Below, one piece after another: positions 13,024-20,800 of a DNA stretch of 64,000 nucleotides. Origin of the DNA: Alkalicaulis satelles (GTDB lineage: Bacteria; Pseudomonadota; Alphaproteobacteria; Caulobacterales; Maricaulaceae). The stretch's first letter is position 1; the number at the start of each line of letters is the position of its first letter. The position numbers were made by a program, and so were the translations under genes. The DNA lies in contig NZ_VWOJ01000003.1 in NCBI RefSeq assembly GCF_008630495.1, forward strand, positions 186,001 through 250,000, read 5' to 3'. Below the pieces are notes generated by a model. That model was not told the origin of the DNA. It made no database searches and worked only from the letters and a program-made list of their open reading frames with translations.

Positions 13024-13038
13024 TGAGAATGAATTGCA
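13024..13038. promoter_or_regulatory. Fur-box-like operator upstream of the TonB-dependent receptor
   Basis: TGAGAATGAATTGCA is one base away from TGAGAATGATTTGCA, a 7-1-7 form I associate with Fur boxes. It lies about 75 bp upstream of the receptor ATG, within an AT-rich patch. This fits iron-repressed expression. No other copy was seen in the window. Confidence 0.55.
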
Positions 13039-13076
13039 GTTAAGGTTCTGCGGCGTTCGCGCGCAGGGCTCGCGGC

Positions 13077-13622
13077 CTACCCCTCGCCGCCCGCCTGGTC
13101 CTGATCGCCGGCGTCCAGCACGTCAGGCAGGCGCACGCGCAGCCAGCCCTCTTTCACCGACACCTCGGGCACGGCCTCGCGGGTGAAGGCGGCGTAGATC
13201 ACGCCGCCCGGCCCGGCGATCTCCAGCACATCGCCCGCGCCGAAATCCTGCACCGCACGGACGTTGCCGATGGGCGCTCCGTCCTCGTCACGCGCCTCCA
13301 GCCCGATCAGATCGGCGTGGTAGAACTCGTCTTCGTCCGGCGCGGGCAGCGCCGCGCGCGGCACGTGCAGGAGCGCGCCCTTCATGGCCATGAGCTGTTC
13401 GCGGGTCAGGCCCTCGCGCACCGTGACGATGAGCACGCCGGACGGGCCGGGCTTGGCCTTCACCGGGGTCAGGATCACCTGGCCCGACGCATCCAGGAAC
13501 GGGCCATAGGAACAGGCCGCTCCGGCATCGCCGAAGGGCTTGATCTTCGCCTCGCCGCGCACGCCATGGGCGCCCGCAAGGGCGGCGATGACGACCAGAT
13601 CGGGCGGGGCGGATGAAGGCAT
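13077..13622 (-). CDS. rimM: 16S rRNA processing protein RimM
   Basis: Assists 30S maturation and binds ribosomal protein S19. The 181-aa protein has the N-terminal RimM barrel (VVIAALAGAHGVRGEAKIKPFGD) and a C-terminal PRC-like barrel (DEFYHADLIGLEARDEDG). The ATG used matches the family start; an in-frame TTG 45 bp upstream is less likely. It follows rpsP on the same strand. The usual next genes, trmD and rplS, are absent from this side. Confidence 0.94.
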   Translation of the reverse strand: MPSSAPPDLVVIAALAGAHGVRGEAKIKPFGDAGAACSYGPFLDASGQVILTPVKAKPGPSGVLIVTVREGLTREQLMAMKGALLHVPRAALPAPDEDEFYHADLIGLEARDEDGAPIGNVRAVQDFGAGDVLEIAGPGGVIYAAFTREAVPEVSVKEGWLRVRLPDVLDAGDQDQAGGEG

Positions 13623-13670
13623 GGGATCAAGACCGGCCCGGCCCTGCGGGGAGATATCCCCTCGCAAGGG

Positions 13671-13682
13671 CCGGATATCCGG
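13671..13682. repeat. 12-bp perfect palindrome between rpsP and rimM
   Basis: CCGGATATCCGG sits four bases after the rpsP stop. A related GGGGATATCTCCCC-like block lies 15 bases further toward rimM. Together they could form RNA structure between the two cistrons. Function unknown. Confidence 0.4.
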
Positions 13683-13686
13683 ATGA

Positions 13687-14184
13687 CTAGGCCTTGGCCG
13701 CTTCGTCTTCAGCAGCGGCGTCTTCAGCCGGCGCTTCGGCGGCGGCTTCTTCAGCCGGAGCTTCAGCAGCGGTCTCTTCGGCGGGGGCCTCCTCAGCGGC
13801 GGGCGCCTCGGCGGCGGCCTTGGCTTCGGCTTCAGCCGTCTTGCGGGCCTCTTCCTTCTCGGCGCGCTCGGCGGCGCGTTCCTTGGCTTTCTCGCCCGGC
13901 TCGGCCTTTTTCGGGTTATTGCCCGGCTTCCACTCCATCACCCCGGCGGCGGCCAGGAAGCGCGCCACGCGGTCGGTGGGCTGGGCGCCCTTCTTGATCC
14001 ACTCGGCGGCCTTTTCCGCGTCCAGCTTCACGCGGTCGGCGTGATCCTTGGGCAGCATGGGGTTATAGGCGCCGATCTTCTCGATGAAGCGGCCATCGCG
14101 CGGATTGCGGCTGTCAGCCACCACGATGCGGTAATAGGGGCGTTTCTTGGCGCCGCCACGGGCGAGACGGATTTTCACAGACAT
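13687..14184 (-). CDS. rpsP: 30S ribosomal protein S16 with long acidic Ala/Glu-rich tail
   Basis: The S16 domain occupies roughly residues 1-85 ([20 protein letters not shown] to [12 protein letters not shown]). After it, about 75 extra residues are nearly all A, E, P and K, ending in repeats of the type AEAPAEE. Ordinary S16 is about 80-90 aa, so the tail almost doubles it. The tail is low-complexity and probably disordered. It lies between ffh and rimM, a conserved order. Confidence 0.96.
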   Translation of the reverse strand: MSVKIRLARGGAKKRPYYRIVVADSRNPRDGRFIEKIGAYNPMLPKDHADRVKLDAEKAAEWIKKGAQPTDRVARFLAAAGVMEWKPGNNPKKAEPGEKAKERAAERAEKEEARKTAEAEAKAAAEAPAAEEAPAEETAAEAPAEEAAAEAPAEDAAAEDEAAKA

Positions 14185-14213
14185 GGGTTCTGGGTCCTTT
14201 TAGGTGTTCGAGA

Positions 14214-15740
14214 TCATTTTTTCGGTTTGGCGCCGGGCAGGCCGGGAAGGCCGGGAAAACCGCCCGGAGCGGGCGGTTTCGTGGGGCCGCCAGCGCCCGG
14301 CAGGCCTGGCAGTCCACCCGCGCCCGAAGGCGCGTGTCCTTTGAGAAGATCGGCCGCGGCGGCATCCAGCCCCGGCCCGCCCATGCCGGGGGGCATCTTG
14401 CCCCCGCCCGGCATGCCCGGCAGGCCCTTGCCCTTGCCGGCCTTCTTCATCATGTCCGCCATCTGGCGGTGCATCTTGATCAGCTTGTTGACCTCGGGCA
14501 CTTCGACGCCCGCGCCCTTGGCGATGCGGCGCTTGCGGCTGGCTTTGAGGATGTCCGGCTTGGCGCGTTCTTCGGGCGTCATCGACAGGATGATCGCCTC
14601 CTGGCGCGCAATCGCCTTGTCGTCAAAACCCGACGCGGCCATCTGGGCCTTGGCCGCCTTGTTCATGCCGGGCATCATCCCCATGATCGAGGCGAGCCCG
14701 CCCATTTTCTTCAGCTGGCCGAGCTGGTCGCGCAGATCCTCCAGGTCGAACTTGCCCTTGGCCATCTTGCGGGCCAGGCGCTCGGCCTTTTCCTGATCAA
14801 CCTCGGCTGCCGCCTTCTCCACCAGGGAGACGATGTCGCCGCGCCCCAGGATGCGCCCGGCCAGGCGGCGCGCATCAAACGCGTCGAGCCCGTCGACCTT
14901 TTCCGAGACGCCCAGGAACTTGATCGGCAGGCCGGTGACCCAGCGCATGGACAGGGCCGCGCCGCCGCGCCCGTCGCCATCCATCCGCGTCAGGATCAGG
15001 CCGGTCAGCGGCAGGCGCTCATGGAAACGCCGCGCCGTCTCCACCGCGTCCTGGCCGGTCAGGGCGTCAGCCACCAGCAGCGTCTCGCGCGGGCGTGCGA
15101 TGTCGGCGATGCGCGCGGCCTCGGCCATCATCTCTTCATCGATGGAGGTGCGGCCGGCGGTGTCCAGGATCACCACGTCATAGCCCTGCAGGCGCGCCGC
15201 GCTCATGGCGCGCTTGGCGATCTCGGTCGCCGACTGGCCCTTGACGATGGGCAGGCTCGCCACCCCCGCCTTCTCGGCCATCTGCGCCAGCTGCTCCATC
15301 GCCGCCGGGCGGCGGGTGTCGAGGGAGGCGACCAGCACCTTCTTCTTCTCACGCGAGCTCAGGCGCAGGGCCAGCTTGGCCGTGGTGGTGGTCTTGCCCG
15401 AGCCCTGAAGGCCCGCCATCAGGATCGCCACCGGCGGCTCGCCGGCCAGCGACAGGCCTTGCGGCCCGCCGTCCTCGCCGCCCAGCAGCACCACCAGCTC
15501 GTCATGGACGATCTTGATGACCTGCTGGCCAGGGGCCACGGCGCGGATGACGCGCTCGCCCACCGCCTCAGCGCGCACGCGGCTCATGAAGTCCTTGACC
15601 GCCGGCAGGGCCACATCGGCCTCCAGCAGCGCCACACGGATCTCGCGCAGGGCCGCGTCCACGTCCTTCTCAGAGAGCGCGCCGCGCCCCGTGAGCTGGT
15701 CGAAGACGCCGGACAGGCGGTCGGTCAACGTGTCGAACAT
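14214..15740 (-). CDS. ffh: signal recognition particle GTPase Ffh
   Basis: Binds 4.5S RNA and signal sequences and delivers nascent membrane proteins to FtsY. The 508-aa protein has the N domain, the G domain with GLQGSGKTTT (G1) and DTAGR (G3), and the Met-rich M domain (LGQLKKMGGLASIMGMMPGMN). The end is an unusual Gly/Pro/Leu-rich tail with repeated GLPG units. The start is the ATG giving MFDTLTDRLSG, with AAGGACG upstream. It heads ffh-rpsP-rimM and has a long structured leader. Confidence 0.97.
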   Translation of the reverse strand: MFDTLTDRLSGVFDQLTGRGALSEKDVDAALREIRVALLEADVALPAVKDFMSRVRAEAVGERVIRAVAPGQQVIKIVHDELVVLLGGEDGGPQGLSLAGEPPVAILMAGLQGSGKTTTTAKLALRLSSREKKKVLVASLDTRRPAAMEQLAQMAEKAGVASLPIVKGQSATEIAKRAMSAARLQGYDVVILDTAGRTSIDEEMMAEAARIADIARPRETLLVADALTGQDAVETARRFHERLPLTGLILTRMDGDGRGGAALSMRWVTGLPIKFLGVSEKVDGLDAFDARRLAGRILGRGDIVSLVEKAAAEVDQEKAERLARKMAKGKFDLEDLRDQLGQLKKMGGLASIMGMMPGMNKAAKAQMAASGFDDKAIARQEAIILSMTPEERAKPDILKASRKRRIAKGAGVEVPEVNKLIKMHRQMADMMKKAGKGKGLPGMPGGGKMPPGMGGPGLDAAAADLLKGHAPSGAGGLPGLPGAGGPTKPPAPGGFPGLPGLPGAKPKK

Positions 15741-15925
15741 CAGTCGTCCTTCAAAAGCATCAGCGCGCCCCTGAAATCGCACCGGCAAGCGCACACGCCG
15801 CAACGACCCCGCTGGACGCAACGCGTCGAGCCTGGGTGTCTCGCCGGCCTCCGGGAGTTGCTCCCGCGCTTGTGCGGGCTCCGTGTGCCGGTGATGACGA
15901 GCGTAATGCCGGTCCTTCAGAGAAC
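15741..15925 (-). ncRNA. structured 5' leader of ffh (candidate regulatory RNA)
   Basis: The roughly 185-nt leader contains an outer stem CCGGC/GCCGG (15887-15891 with 15844-15848). It encloses two overlapping hairpins, CCCGC/GCGGG and CGGGAG/CTCCCG, which share the GCGGG bases and so exclude each other. Such a switch-like layout upstream of ffh suggests control of translation or termination. I recall an Rfam family named after ffh, but cannot confirm that this is it. Confidence 0.4.
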
Positions 15926-15931
15926 CCGCGG

Positions 15932-15960
15932 GGGATAGGGGGAGACGGGCGGAGAGTCAA
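15932..15960 (-). promoter_or_regulatory. putative promoter for ffh-rpsP-rimM
   Basis: On the minus strand TTGACTC, 14-bp spacer, CCTATCCC. The -35 is strong and the -10 moderate against the Caulobacter-type consensus. It would begin transcription about 185 nt before the ffh ATG, just at the 3' end of the neighbouring membrane protein gene. Confidence 0.5.
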
Positions 15961-16442
15961 GGGTGGGGAGGCCGGGAGCCACGCAGTGACAGGGCCAGCA
16001 GCACACCCAGCACGGCTGCGATGTAGAGGTCGGATGCCATGGCGGCGAGCTTGAGCGTGTTGAACGCTTCAGCCGACAAGGCATGACGCACGCCCGCAGC
16101 GCCAAAGAATACAAAGCCGAGAAGTGCCGCTGCACGCCGCCAGGAGGCCGCCCCCAGGCTGATCATGGCCATCAACCCCATGGCGATATTGGCGAAGCCC
16201 AGCTCCTGGATGAAGGGGATCACCACCGGATCGCTGATCTGGAAAATGCTCGCCGCAGTGAAGTCCGGGCGCATAACCTGGCTTGCTCCTGCCGTAAACA
16301 GGCGCACGCCCACAGCCCAGAACACAAACCATTTGAGCGCCAGCTCGGTCAGGCCAGCCATACTGCGCCCGCGCGTGCGCTCAATGGCGATGGACGCCAG
16401 CGGCAGCGCTACAAACAGGGCGAACAGCATGCCCAGATACAT
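15957..16442 (-). CDS. small four-helix membrane protein (DUF6790-like)
   Basis: 161 residues with four predicted membrane helices: the N-terminus, about 35-55, 75-95 plus 105-120, and 135-155. The motif around QVMRPDFTAASIFQISDPVVIPFIQELGFANIAMG resembles the DUF6790 group of small integral membrane proteins; this match is from memory and only moderately certain. No catalytic residues are evident. The ribosome site AGGGAGGG precedes the ATG. It lies between suhB and ffh on the same strand, probably as its own unit. Confidence 0.8.
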   Translation of the reverse strand: MYLGMLFALFVALPLASIAIERTRGRSMAGLTELALKWFVFWAVGVRLFTAGASQVMRPDFTAASIFQISDPVVIPFIQELGFANIAMGLMAMISLGAASWRRAAALLGFVFFGAAGVRHALSAEAFNTLKLAAMASDLYIAAVLGVLLALSLRGSRPPHP

Positions 16443-16497
16443 GGAGCCCTCCCTGTGAGGATGGGGCCGACAGTATCCCTGATGGGGACGGGCGTGG

Positions 16498-17295
16498 CTA
16501 CCCGCTCACCTTCTTCAACCGCTCGCGCAGCTCGCCTAGGACGAACTCATTGCCAGCGGCGATATCGCCGGTGGTCATGACGTCGCCGGTTGCGTCGATG
16601 GCGCCGGCGAAGCCGCCCGCCTCGCGGATCATCACCATGCCTGCGGCGATGTCCCAGGGTTTCAGCCCGCGTTCCCAGAAGCCGTCAAACCGGCCCGCCG
16701 CCGTCCAGGCCAGATCCAGCGAGGCCGCGCCATAGCGCCGGATTCCGGCGCACATCGGCATGATGGCGTGCAGTTCTTTGAGGGCGCGCGCATGGCCGGT
16801 CTTGCCGAAGAAGGGCAGGCCGGTGGCGATCACGCAGTCCTGGAAATTGCGCCGGTCGGCGACGCGCAGGCGCCGGTCATTGAGATAGGCGCCGCGGCCC
16901 TTTTCGGCGTGGAACAGATCGTCGGTGGCGGGGTTGTAGATCACCCCGGCCACCAGCTCGCCCTCGCGCTCCAGCGCCACCGAGATGGCGAAATGGGGCT
17001 GGGCGTGGGTGAAATTCGTGGTCCCGTCCAGCGGATCGACGATCCAGCGGTGGGAGCGGTCGGTGCCCTCCACCACGCCGCGCTCTTCCATCAGGAAGCC
17101 ATAACCGGGCCGCCCCTTGGACAGCTCGGCAAAAAGAACTTCTTCCGATTTGAGATCGGCGGCGGTGACGAAATCGGCAGGGCCCTTGCGGGACACCTGC
17201 AGGTGCTCGACCTCGTTGAAATCACGCGCCAGCTTGCGGCCCGCCTTGCGGACCGCGCCGGTCATCACCTGCATCAGGGCGGAAACGGTGCTCAT
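16498..17295 (-). CDS. suhB: inositol monophosphatase family protein SuhB
   Basis: Mg-dependent sugar-phosphate phosphatase fold, 265 aa. The metal site is seen as MEER (residues 69-72), WIVDPLDGTTNF (84-95) and KPWDIAAG in the C-terminal half. SuhB proteins also act in rRNA antitermination in enterobacteria; whether this one does is not visible. It starts five bases after efp on the same strand, so efp-suhB form an operon. Confidence 0.93.
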   Translation of the reverse strand: MSTVSALMQVMTGAVRKAGRKLARDFNEVEHLQVSRKGPADFVTAADLKSEEVLFAELSKGRPGYGFLMEERGVVEGTDRSHRWIVDPLDGTTNFTHAQPHFAISVALEREGELVAGVIYNPATDDLFHAEKGRGAYLNDRRLRVADRRNFQDCVIATGLPFFGKTGHARALKELHAIMPMCAGIRRYGAASLDLAWTAAGRFDGFWERGLKPWDIAAGMVMIREAGGFAGAIDATGDVMTTGDIAAGNEFVLGELRERLKKVSG

Positions 17296-17300
17296 GGGCT

Positions 17301-17867
17301 CTAGTCGGCCCGGCGCACGTAGGAGCCGTCCTCGGTGGACACGACCACCTTCTCGCCAACGCCGACAAATGGCGGCACGGCCGAGCGAATATTGCCGGTG
17401 AGAATGGCCGGCTTGTAGGAATTGGCTGCGGTCTGGCCCTTCACCACCGGCTCGGTCTCGATCACTTCCAGCTCAACATGGTTGGGCAGGGAGATGCCGA
17501 TGGGCTTGTCCTCATAGAATTCCAGCGTGACCATCATGCCGTCGGTGAGATAGGCCGCGCGCTCCTCGCCCACGAAATCCACATGCAGCGAGATCTGCTC
17601 GTAGCTTTCAGTGTTCATGAACACCAGCATCTCGCCCTCGGGATAGAGATACTGATAGTCGCGCTGCTCCAGGCGCACGCGCTCCACCTTGTCGGCCGAG
17701 CGGAAACGCTCATTGAGCTTGCGTCCGTCCAGGATGTTCTTCAGCTCGACCTGGGCGAAGGCGCCGCCCTTGCCGGGCTTGACGTGATCGGCCTTGACCG
17801 CCGTCCACAGCGTGTCCTGGTGCTTGAGCACCATGCCGGGCTTGATTTCATTGCCGTTGATTTTCAT
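17301..17867 (-). CDS. efp: translation elongation factor P
   Basis: Relieves ribosome stalling at polyproline stretches. The 188-aa protein has the KOW-like N domain with the loop PGKGGAF, whose Lys33 is the residue lysylated by EpmA/EpmB in bacteria of this type, followed by two OB domains. The loop is intact. Polyproline clients exist nearby: TolA and Pal in this window carry Pro-rich runs. First gene of efp-suhB. Confidence 0.97.
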   Translation of the reverse strand: MKINGNEIKPGMVLKHQDTLWTAVKADHVKPGKGGAFAQVELKNILDGRKLNERFRSADKVERVRLEQRDYQYLYPEGEMLVFMNTESYEQISLHVDFVGEERAAYLTDGMMVTLEFYEDKPIGISLPNHVELEVIETEPVVKGQTAANSYKPAILTGNIRSAVPPFVGVGEKVVVSTEDGSYVRRAD

Positions 17868-17891
17868 GGCCGCTCATTTCAGTCCTGCTGG

Positions 17892-17934
17892 CCGCGCTTC
17901 AATGATGGCGCGGCGCCCGTCTTCAACCGGGCGC
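17892..17934 (-). terminator. paired hairpins between the muramidase gene and efp
   Basis: Two adjacent stems, GCGCCCG/CGGGCGC (17913-17934) and CCGCGC/GCGCGG (17892-17913), lie in the 102-bp gap without a U-run. They could end the upstream transcript or structure the efp leader. Confidence 0.35.
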
Positions 17935-17969
17935 GGGTGTATCAGCGCGGGGGCATGGCGGCAAGGCAA

Positions 17970-18467
17970 TCACACCGCCGCGGCCAGCACGCTCATCAAG
18001 CGCCGCGCCCAGCCGAGGCCAAACGTGGGGAAGGTGTTGAGGCGGGCGTAGAACACCATGCGCCGCGCCGCGATCTCGCAAACCGTGTCGGCGGGTTTCA
18101 GGCGCGCGGCGGCCGCCAGCGTCTGCGGGCCGATCACACCGTCATCGGTGACGTTCACCGCGCGCTGCAGGAACAGGGCGGCCTGGCGGGGCCCGTGATT
18201 GACCGCAGCGTCAAACACCATCGCGTCCACGCCGGCGGGCAGTTCATCACAGCGGCAGGCGTCCCAGTAGCGCGCCTTGTAAATCTCGCCGGCTTCCTGC
18301 CGGGTCATGGTGCGCACATCATCGCGCGTCACCGGCGTGCCGCGCCAGGCCGCCAGCACCGCTTGCGTTATTCCGAAATTGGTCGCCCCGCCGGGATCGG
18401 AAGGGTGATCTGAAAATCCGCCCTCCACCTGGAACACATGCGCCAGCGCCTGCTCGAACCGGTCCAT
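17970..18467 (-). CDS. GH108-type N-acetylmuramidase (endolysin-like)
   Basis: 165-aa peptidoglycan hydrolase of the glycoside hydrolase 108 family. The N-terminus holds the signature FQVEGGFSDHPSDPGGATNF with the presumed catalytic glutamate at residue 15. The C-terminal half (DDGVIGPQTLAAA) resembles the peptidoglycan-binding part. There is no signal peptide, as in phage endolysins. No holin, tail or other phage gene is near, so it is a solitary, domesticated-looking copy. The ATG used has GGGAGGCGGAG upstream. Confidence 0.85.
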   Translation of the reverse strand: MDRFEQALAHVFQVEGGFSDHPSDPGGATNFGITQAVLAAWRGTPVTRDDVRTMTRQEAGEIYKARYWDACRCDELPAGVDAMVFDAAVNHGPRQAALFLQRAVNVTDDGVIGPQTLAAAARLKPADTVCEIAARRMVFYARLNTFPTFGLGWARRLMSVLAAAV

Positions 18468-18615
18468 CTCCGCCTCCCTCTGTCCTGATCTTGCACGCCC
18501 AGCATGGGGGCGCGGGAGCACAGGGGGATTGGGGCGCGGACAAGGGGGAAGGTACGGTTCACGCAGCACTCAAACCCGTTTCAGCCGCCGGGCAACGGGT
18601 TTAGGCTGCGCGCCC

Positions 18616-19425
18616 ATGATTCCGCCGCTCTCTCCGCTTGGCTTTGGCGTCTCCGGCGCGCTCGGCACGCCGCTGGTAACGCGCGCCGAGGCCCAGCGCC
18701 TGATCACGCGCGCCTTCGAAGGCGGGGTGCGTGTGTTTGACACCGCGCCCGCCTATGGCGCAGGCGAGGCCGAGCAGCGCCTGGGCCAGGCGATCCGAAG
18801 CCTCGGGCGCGAGCGCCTGTTCGTGATCACAAAGGCGGGGATAGAAAGCGCCGGGCTGATGCGCCGGCGGCGCGATTTCTCTCCGGACGCCATCGAGGCG
18901 AGCCTGACCGCCAGCCTGAAGCGCCTCGGGGTAGAGGGGGTGGACGGGTTCTTCCTGCACGGTCCGGGCGGCCATGAACTGACCGATGCGCTGTTTAAGC
19001 GCCTGGATGCGCTAAAAGCGGCGGGCGCCTACGCGCATCTCGGCGTGGCGGGGCTGGGAGAGGAGCTGGACGCGGCGCTGGGCGCGGGCCGGTTCGACAT
19101 GATGATGGCGCCGGTCCATCCCTTTCTCGATGTGCGTGAGGAGGCGCGGCTCGCCGCCGCCCGCGCCCGCGGGGTTCGCGTCATCGCCATACAGAGTGCG
19201 GGCGACGCCCCGGTCCAGCGCCGCCTGCCGCGCCGCCCCGCCGATCTCTATGCGCTGGCGCGCAGCCTGCGCCCCGCCGCGCCGGGACGCGGGCGGGTGG
19301 AGCCGGTGACCGGGGCACGCGCGGCGCTGGCCCGCCCGGAAGTCGACACCGTGCTGATCACCACCACCCGGCGCGCGCATCTCGACGCCCACCTGGCCGC
19401 CCATCTGGCCGACGCCCTCGCCTGA
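18616..19425 (+). CDS. aldo/keto reductase
   Basis: NAD(P)H-dependent oxidoreductase with the TIM-barrel AKR fold, 269 aa. The catalytic tetrad is visible as D42 and Y47 (FDTAPAYG), K73 (VITKAG) and H115 (FFLHGP). The arrangement resembles the L-fucose/galactose dehydrogenase-like AKRs. The substrate is not predictable. The ATG used gives the usual short N-terminus; a longer frame extends upstream without support. The photolyase-like gene follows 27 bp later. Confidence 0.88.
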   Translation: MIPPLSPLGFGVSGALGTPLVTRAEAQRLITRAFEGGVRVFDTAPAYGAGEAEQRLGQAIRSLGRERLFVITKAGIESAGLMRRRRDFSPDAIEASLTASLKRLGVEGVDGFFLHGPGGHELTDALFKRLDALKAAGAYAHLGVAGLGEELDAALGAGRFDMMMAPVHPFLDVREEARLAAARARGVRVIAIQSAGDAPVQRRLPRRPADLYALARSLRPAAPGRGRVEPVTGARAALARPEVDTVLITTTRRAHLDAHLAAHLADALA

Positions 19426-19452
19426 CAAGCCTGGCGCGCTAGCTCTGCGCTC

Positions 19453-20706
19453 ATGAGCCAGAGCGATCTATTCAGGACTGAAACCGCCAGCGCCCTGCCC
19501 GCGCCCACGCGCGCGGCGGGGCTTGAACGTCTGACCGCCTTCACCCCCGCCATGGGCCGGGCCTATGCAGCGAGGCGCAATGAGGATCTGGGCCCGCACG
19601 ACCGCTCGAATGTATCGGGCTTAAGCGCCCATGTGCGCCGGCGCCTGTTGCGCGAGGACGAGCTGGCCAGCGCCGCCCTCGCCGCCCACGGGCTTCAGGA
19701 GGCGGACAAGTTCATTCAGGAGGTATGCTGGCGCACTTACTGGAAGGGCTGGCTGGAGATGCGCCCCTCGGTCTGGGCGGACTACCAGGCCGGGCTGGCG
19801 CGTGATCTGGAGGCTCTGGAGCGCGATGGCGCGCTGGCCCGGCGCTATCAGGACGCGGTGGCGGGGCGCACCGGCATCACCTGTTTCGACGCCTGGGCCG
19901 GGGAACTCACGGAACTGGGCTGGCTGCACAATCATGCGCGCATGTGGACCGCCTCTATCTGGATCTACACGCTGGGCCTGCCCTGGCGCCTCGGCGCGGA
20001 CTGGTTCTTGCGCCATCTGATCGACGCGGACCCGGCCTCCAACACGCTCAGCTGGCGCTGGGTGTGCGGACTGCACACGCCGGGCAAGACCTATCTGGCG
20101 CGCGCCGGCAATATCGCCCGCTTCACCGGCGGCCGCTTCCAGCCCGGCCCTGGCGAACTGGCCCGCGAGGCGCCGCCTCTGGCCGATGATCCCGGCCATC
20201 CCGCTCCCGCCCCCCTCCAGTCCGGCGCGCGACCGGACCCGGCCGCCCCGGTCTTCCTCCTCATCACCGAGGATGATCTCCATCCCGAGAGCTGGGGCGT
20301 GGGCGCGCTCGATATCGCAGGCGGCGCCGTCCTCGATGCGAAAGAGGGCCTGAGCCCCCTGCCCCGGGGCGCAGCGGCGCAAGCCTTCAGCGCCAGCGCG
20401 CTGGAAGACGCCCGCCAGAGGGCGTCTGATGCGTTCGGATGCGCTTTCAGTACGAAAACCTCGATTTTCGACGCAAAACAGGCCGTTTTGAACACACCAG
20501 CACGCCAGATTGTCACACAACGCCCCTGCCAGGGGCCTGCACGCAGCGCGCTGGACGCCGCCGCGCCGGACATCAGATCGGCAGGCCTCAGCCTGATCGA
20601 ACTGCGCCGGGATTGGGACCGGGCCTTCTATCCACATGCGGGAAAAGGCTTTTTCAAGCTGAAACAAGCCATACCAGCCGTGCTGCGCTCGCTCGGCCTT
20701 CACTGA
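19453..20706 (+). CDS. photolyase/cryptochrome-like protein, FAD domain first
   Basis: The first 225 residues match the FAD-binding half of photolyases: RSNVSGLSAHVRRRLL (51-66), VCWRTYWKGW (91-100), WLHNHARMWTAS (157-168) and DADPASNTLSWRWV (191-204). In ordinary photolyases this half is C-terminal. Here it is followed by about 150 residues containing PVFLLITEDDLHPE (266-279) and a closing HAGKGFFKLKQAIP (395-408). These read like a degenerate version of the alpha/beta antenna domain. The domain order therefore appears permuted. DNA repair or light sensing are both possible. No iron-sulfur cysteine cluster is evident. Confidence 0.85.
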   Translation: MSQSDLFRTETASALPAPTRAAGLERLTAFTPAMGRAYAARRNEDLGPHDRSNVSGLSAHVRRRLLREDELASAALAAHGLQEADKFIQEVCWRTYWKGWLEMRPSVWADYQAGLARDLEALERDGALARRYQDAVAGRTGITCFDAWAGELTELGWLHNHARMWTASIWIYTLGLPWRLGADWFLRHLIDADPASNTLSWRWVCGLHTPGKTYLARAGNIARFTGGRFQPGPGELAREAPPLADDPGHPAPAPLQSGARPDPAAPVFLLITEDDLHPESWGVGALDIAGGAVLDAKEGLSPLPRGAAAQAFSASALEDARQRASDAFGCAFSTKTSIFDAKQAVLNTPARQIVTQRPCQGPARSALDAAAPDIRSAGLSLIELRRDWDRAFYPHAGKGFFKLKQAIPAVLRSLGLH

Positions 20707-20800
20707 GCGCGCCGCGCACCGGATGACAATCCGCGCCAGCCCGGCTAAGCCATGACAGTCCCGCCAAACCCGGCGGGCTGAACCAGAACAAGGGCTTGTC

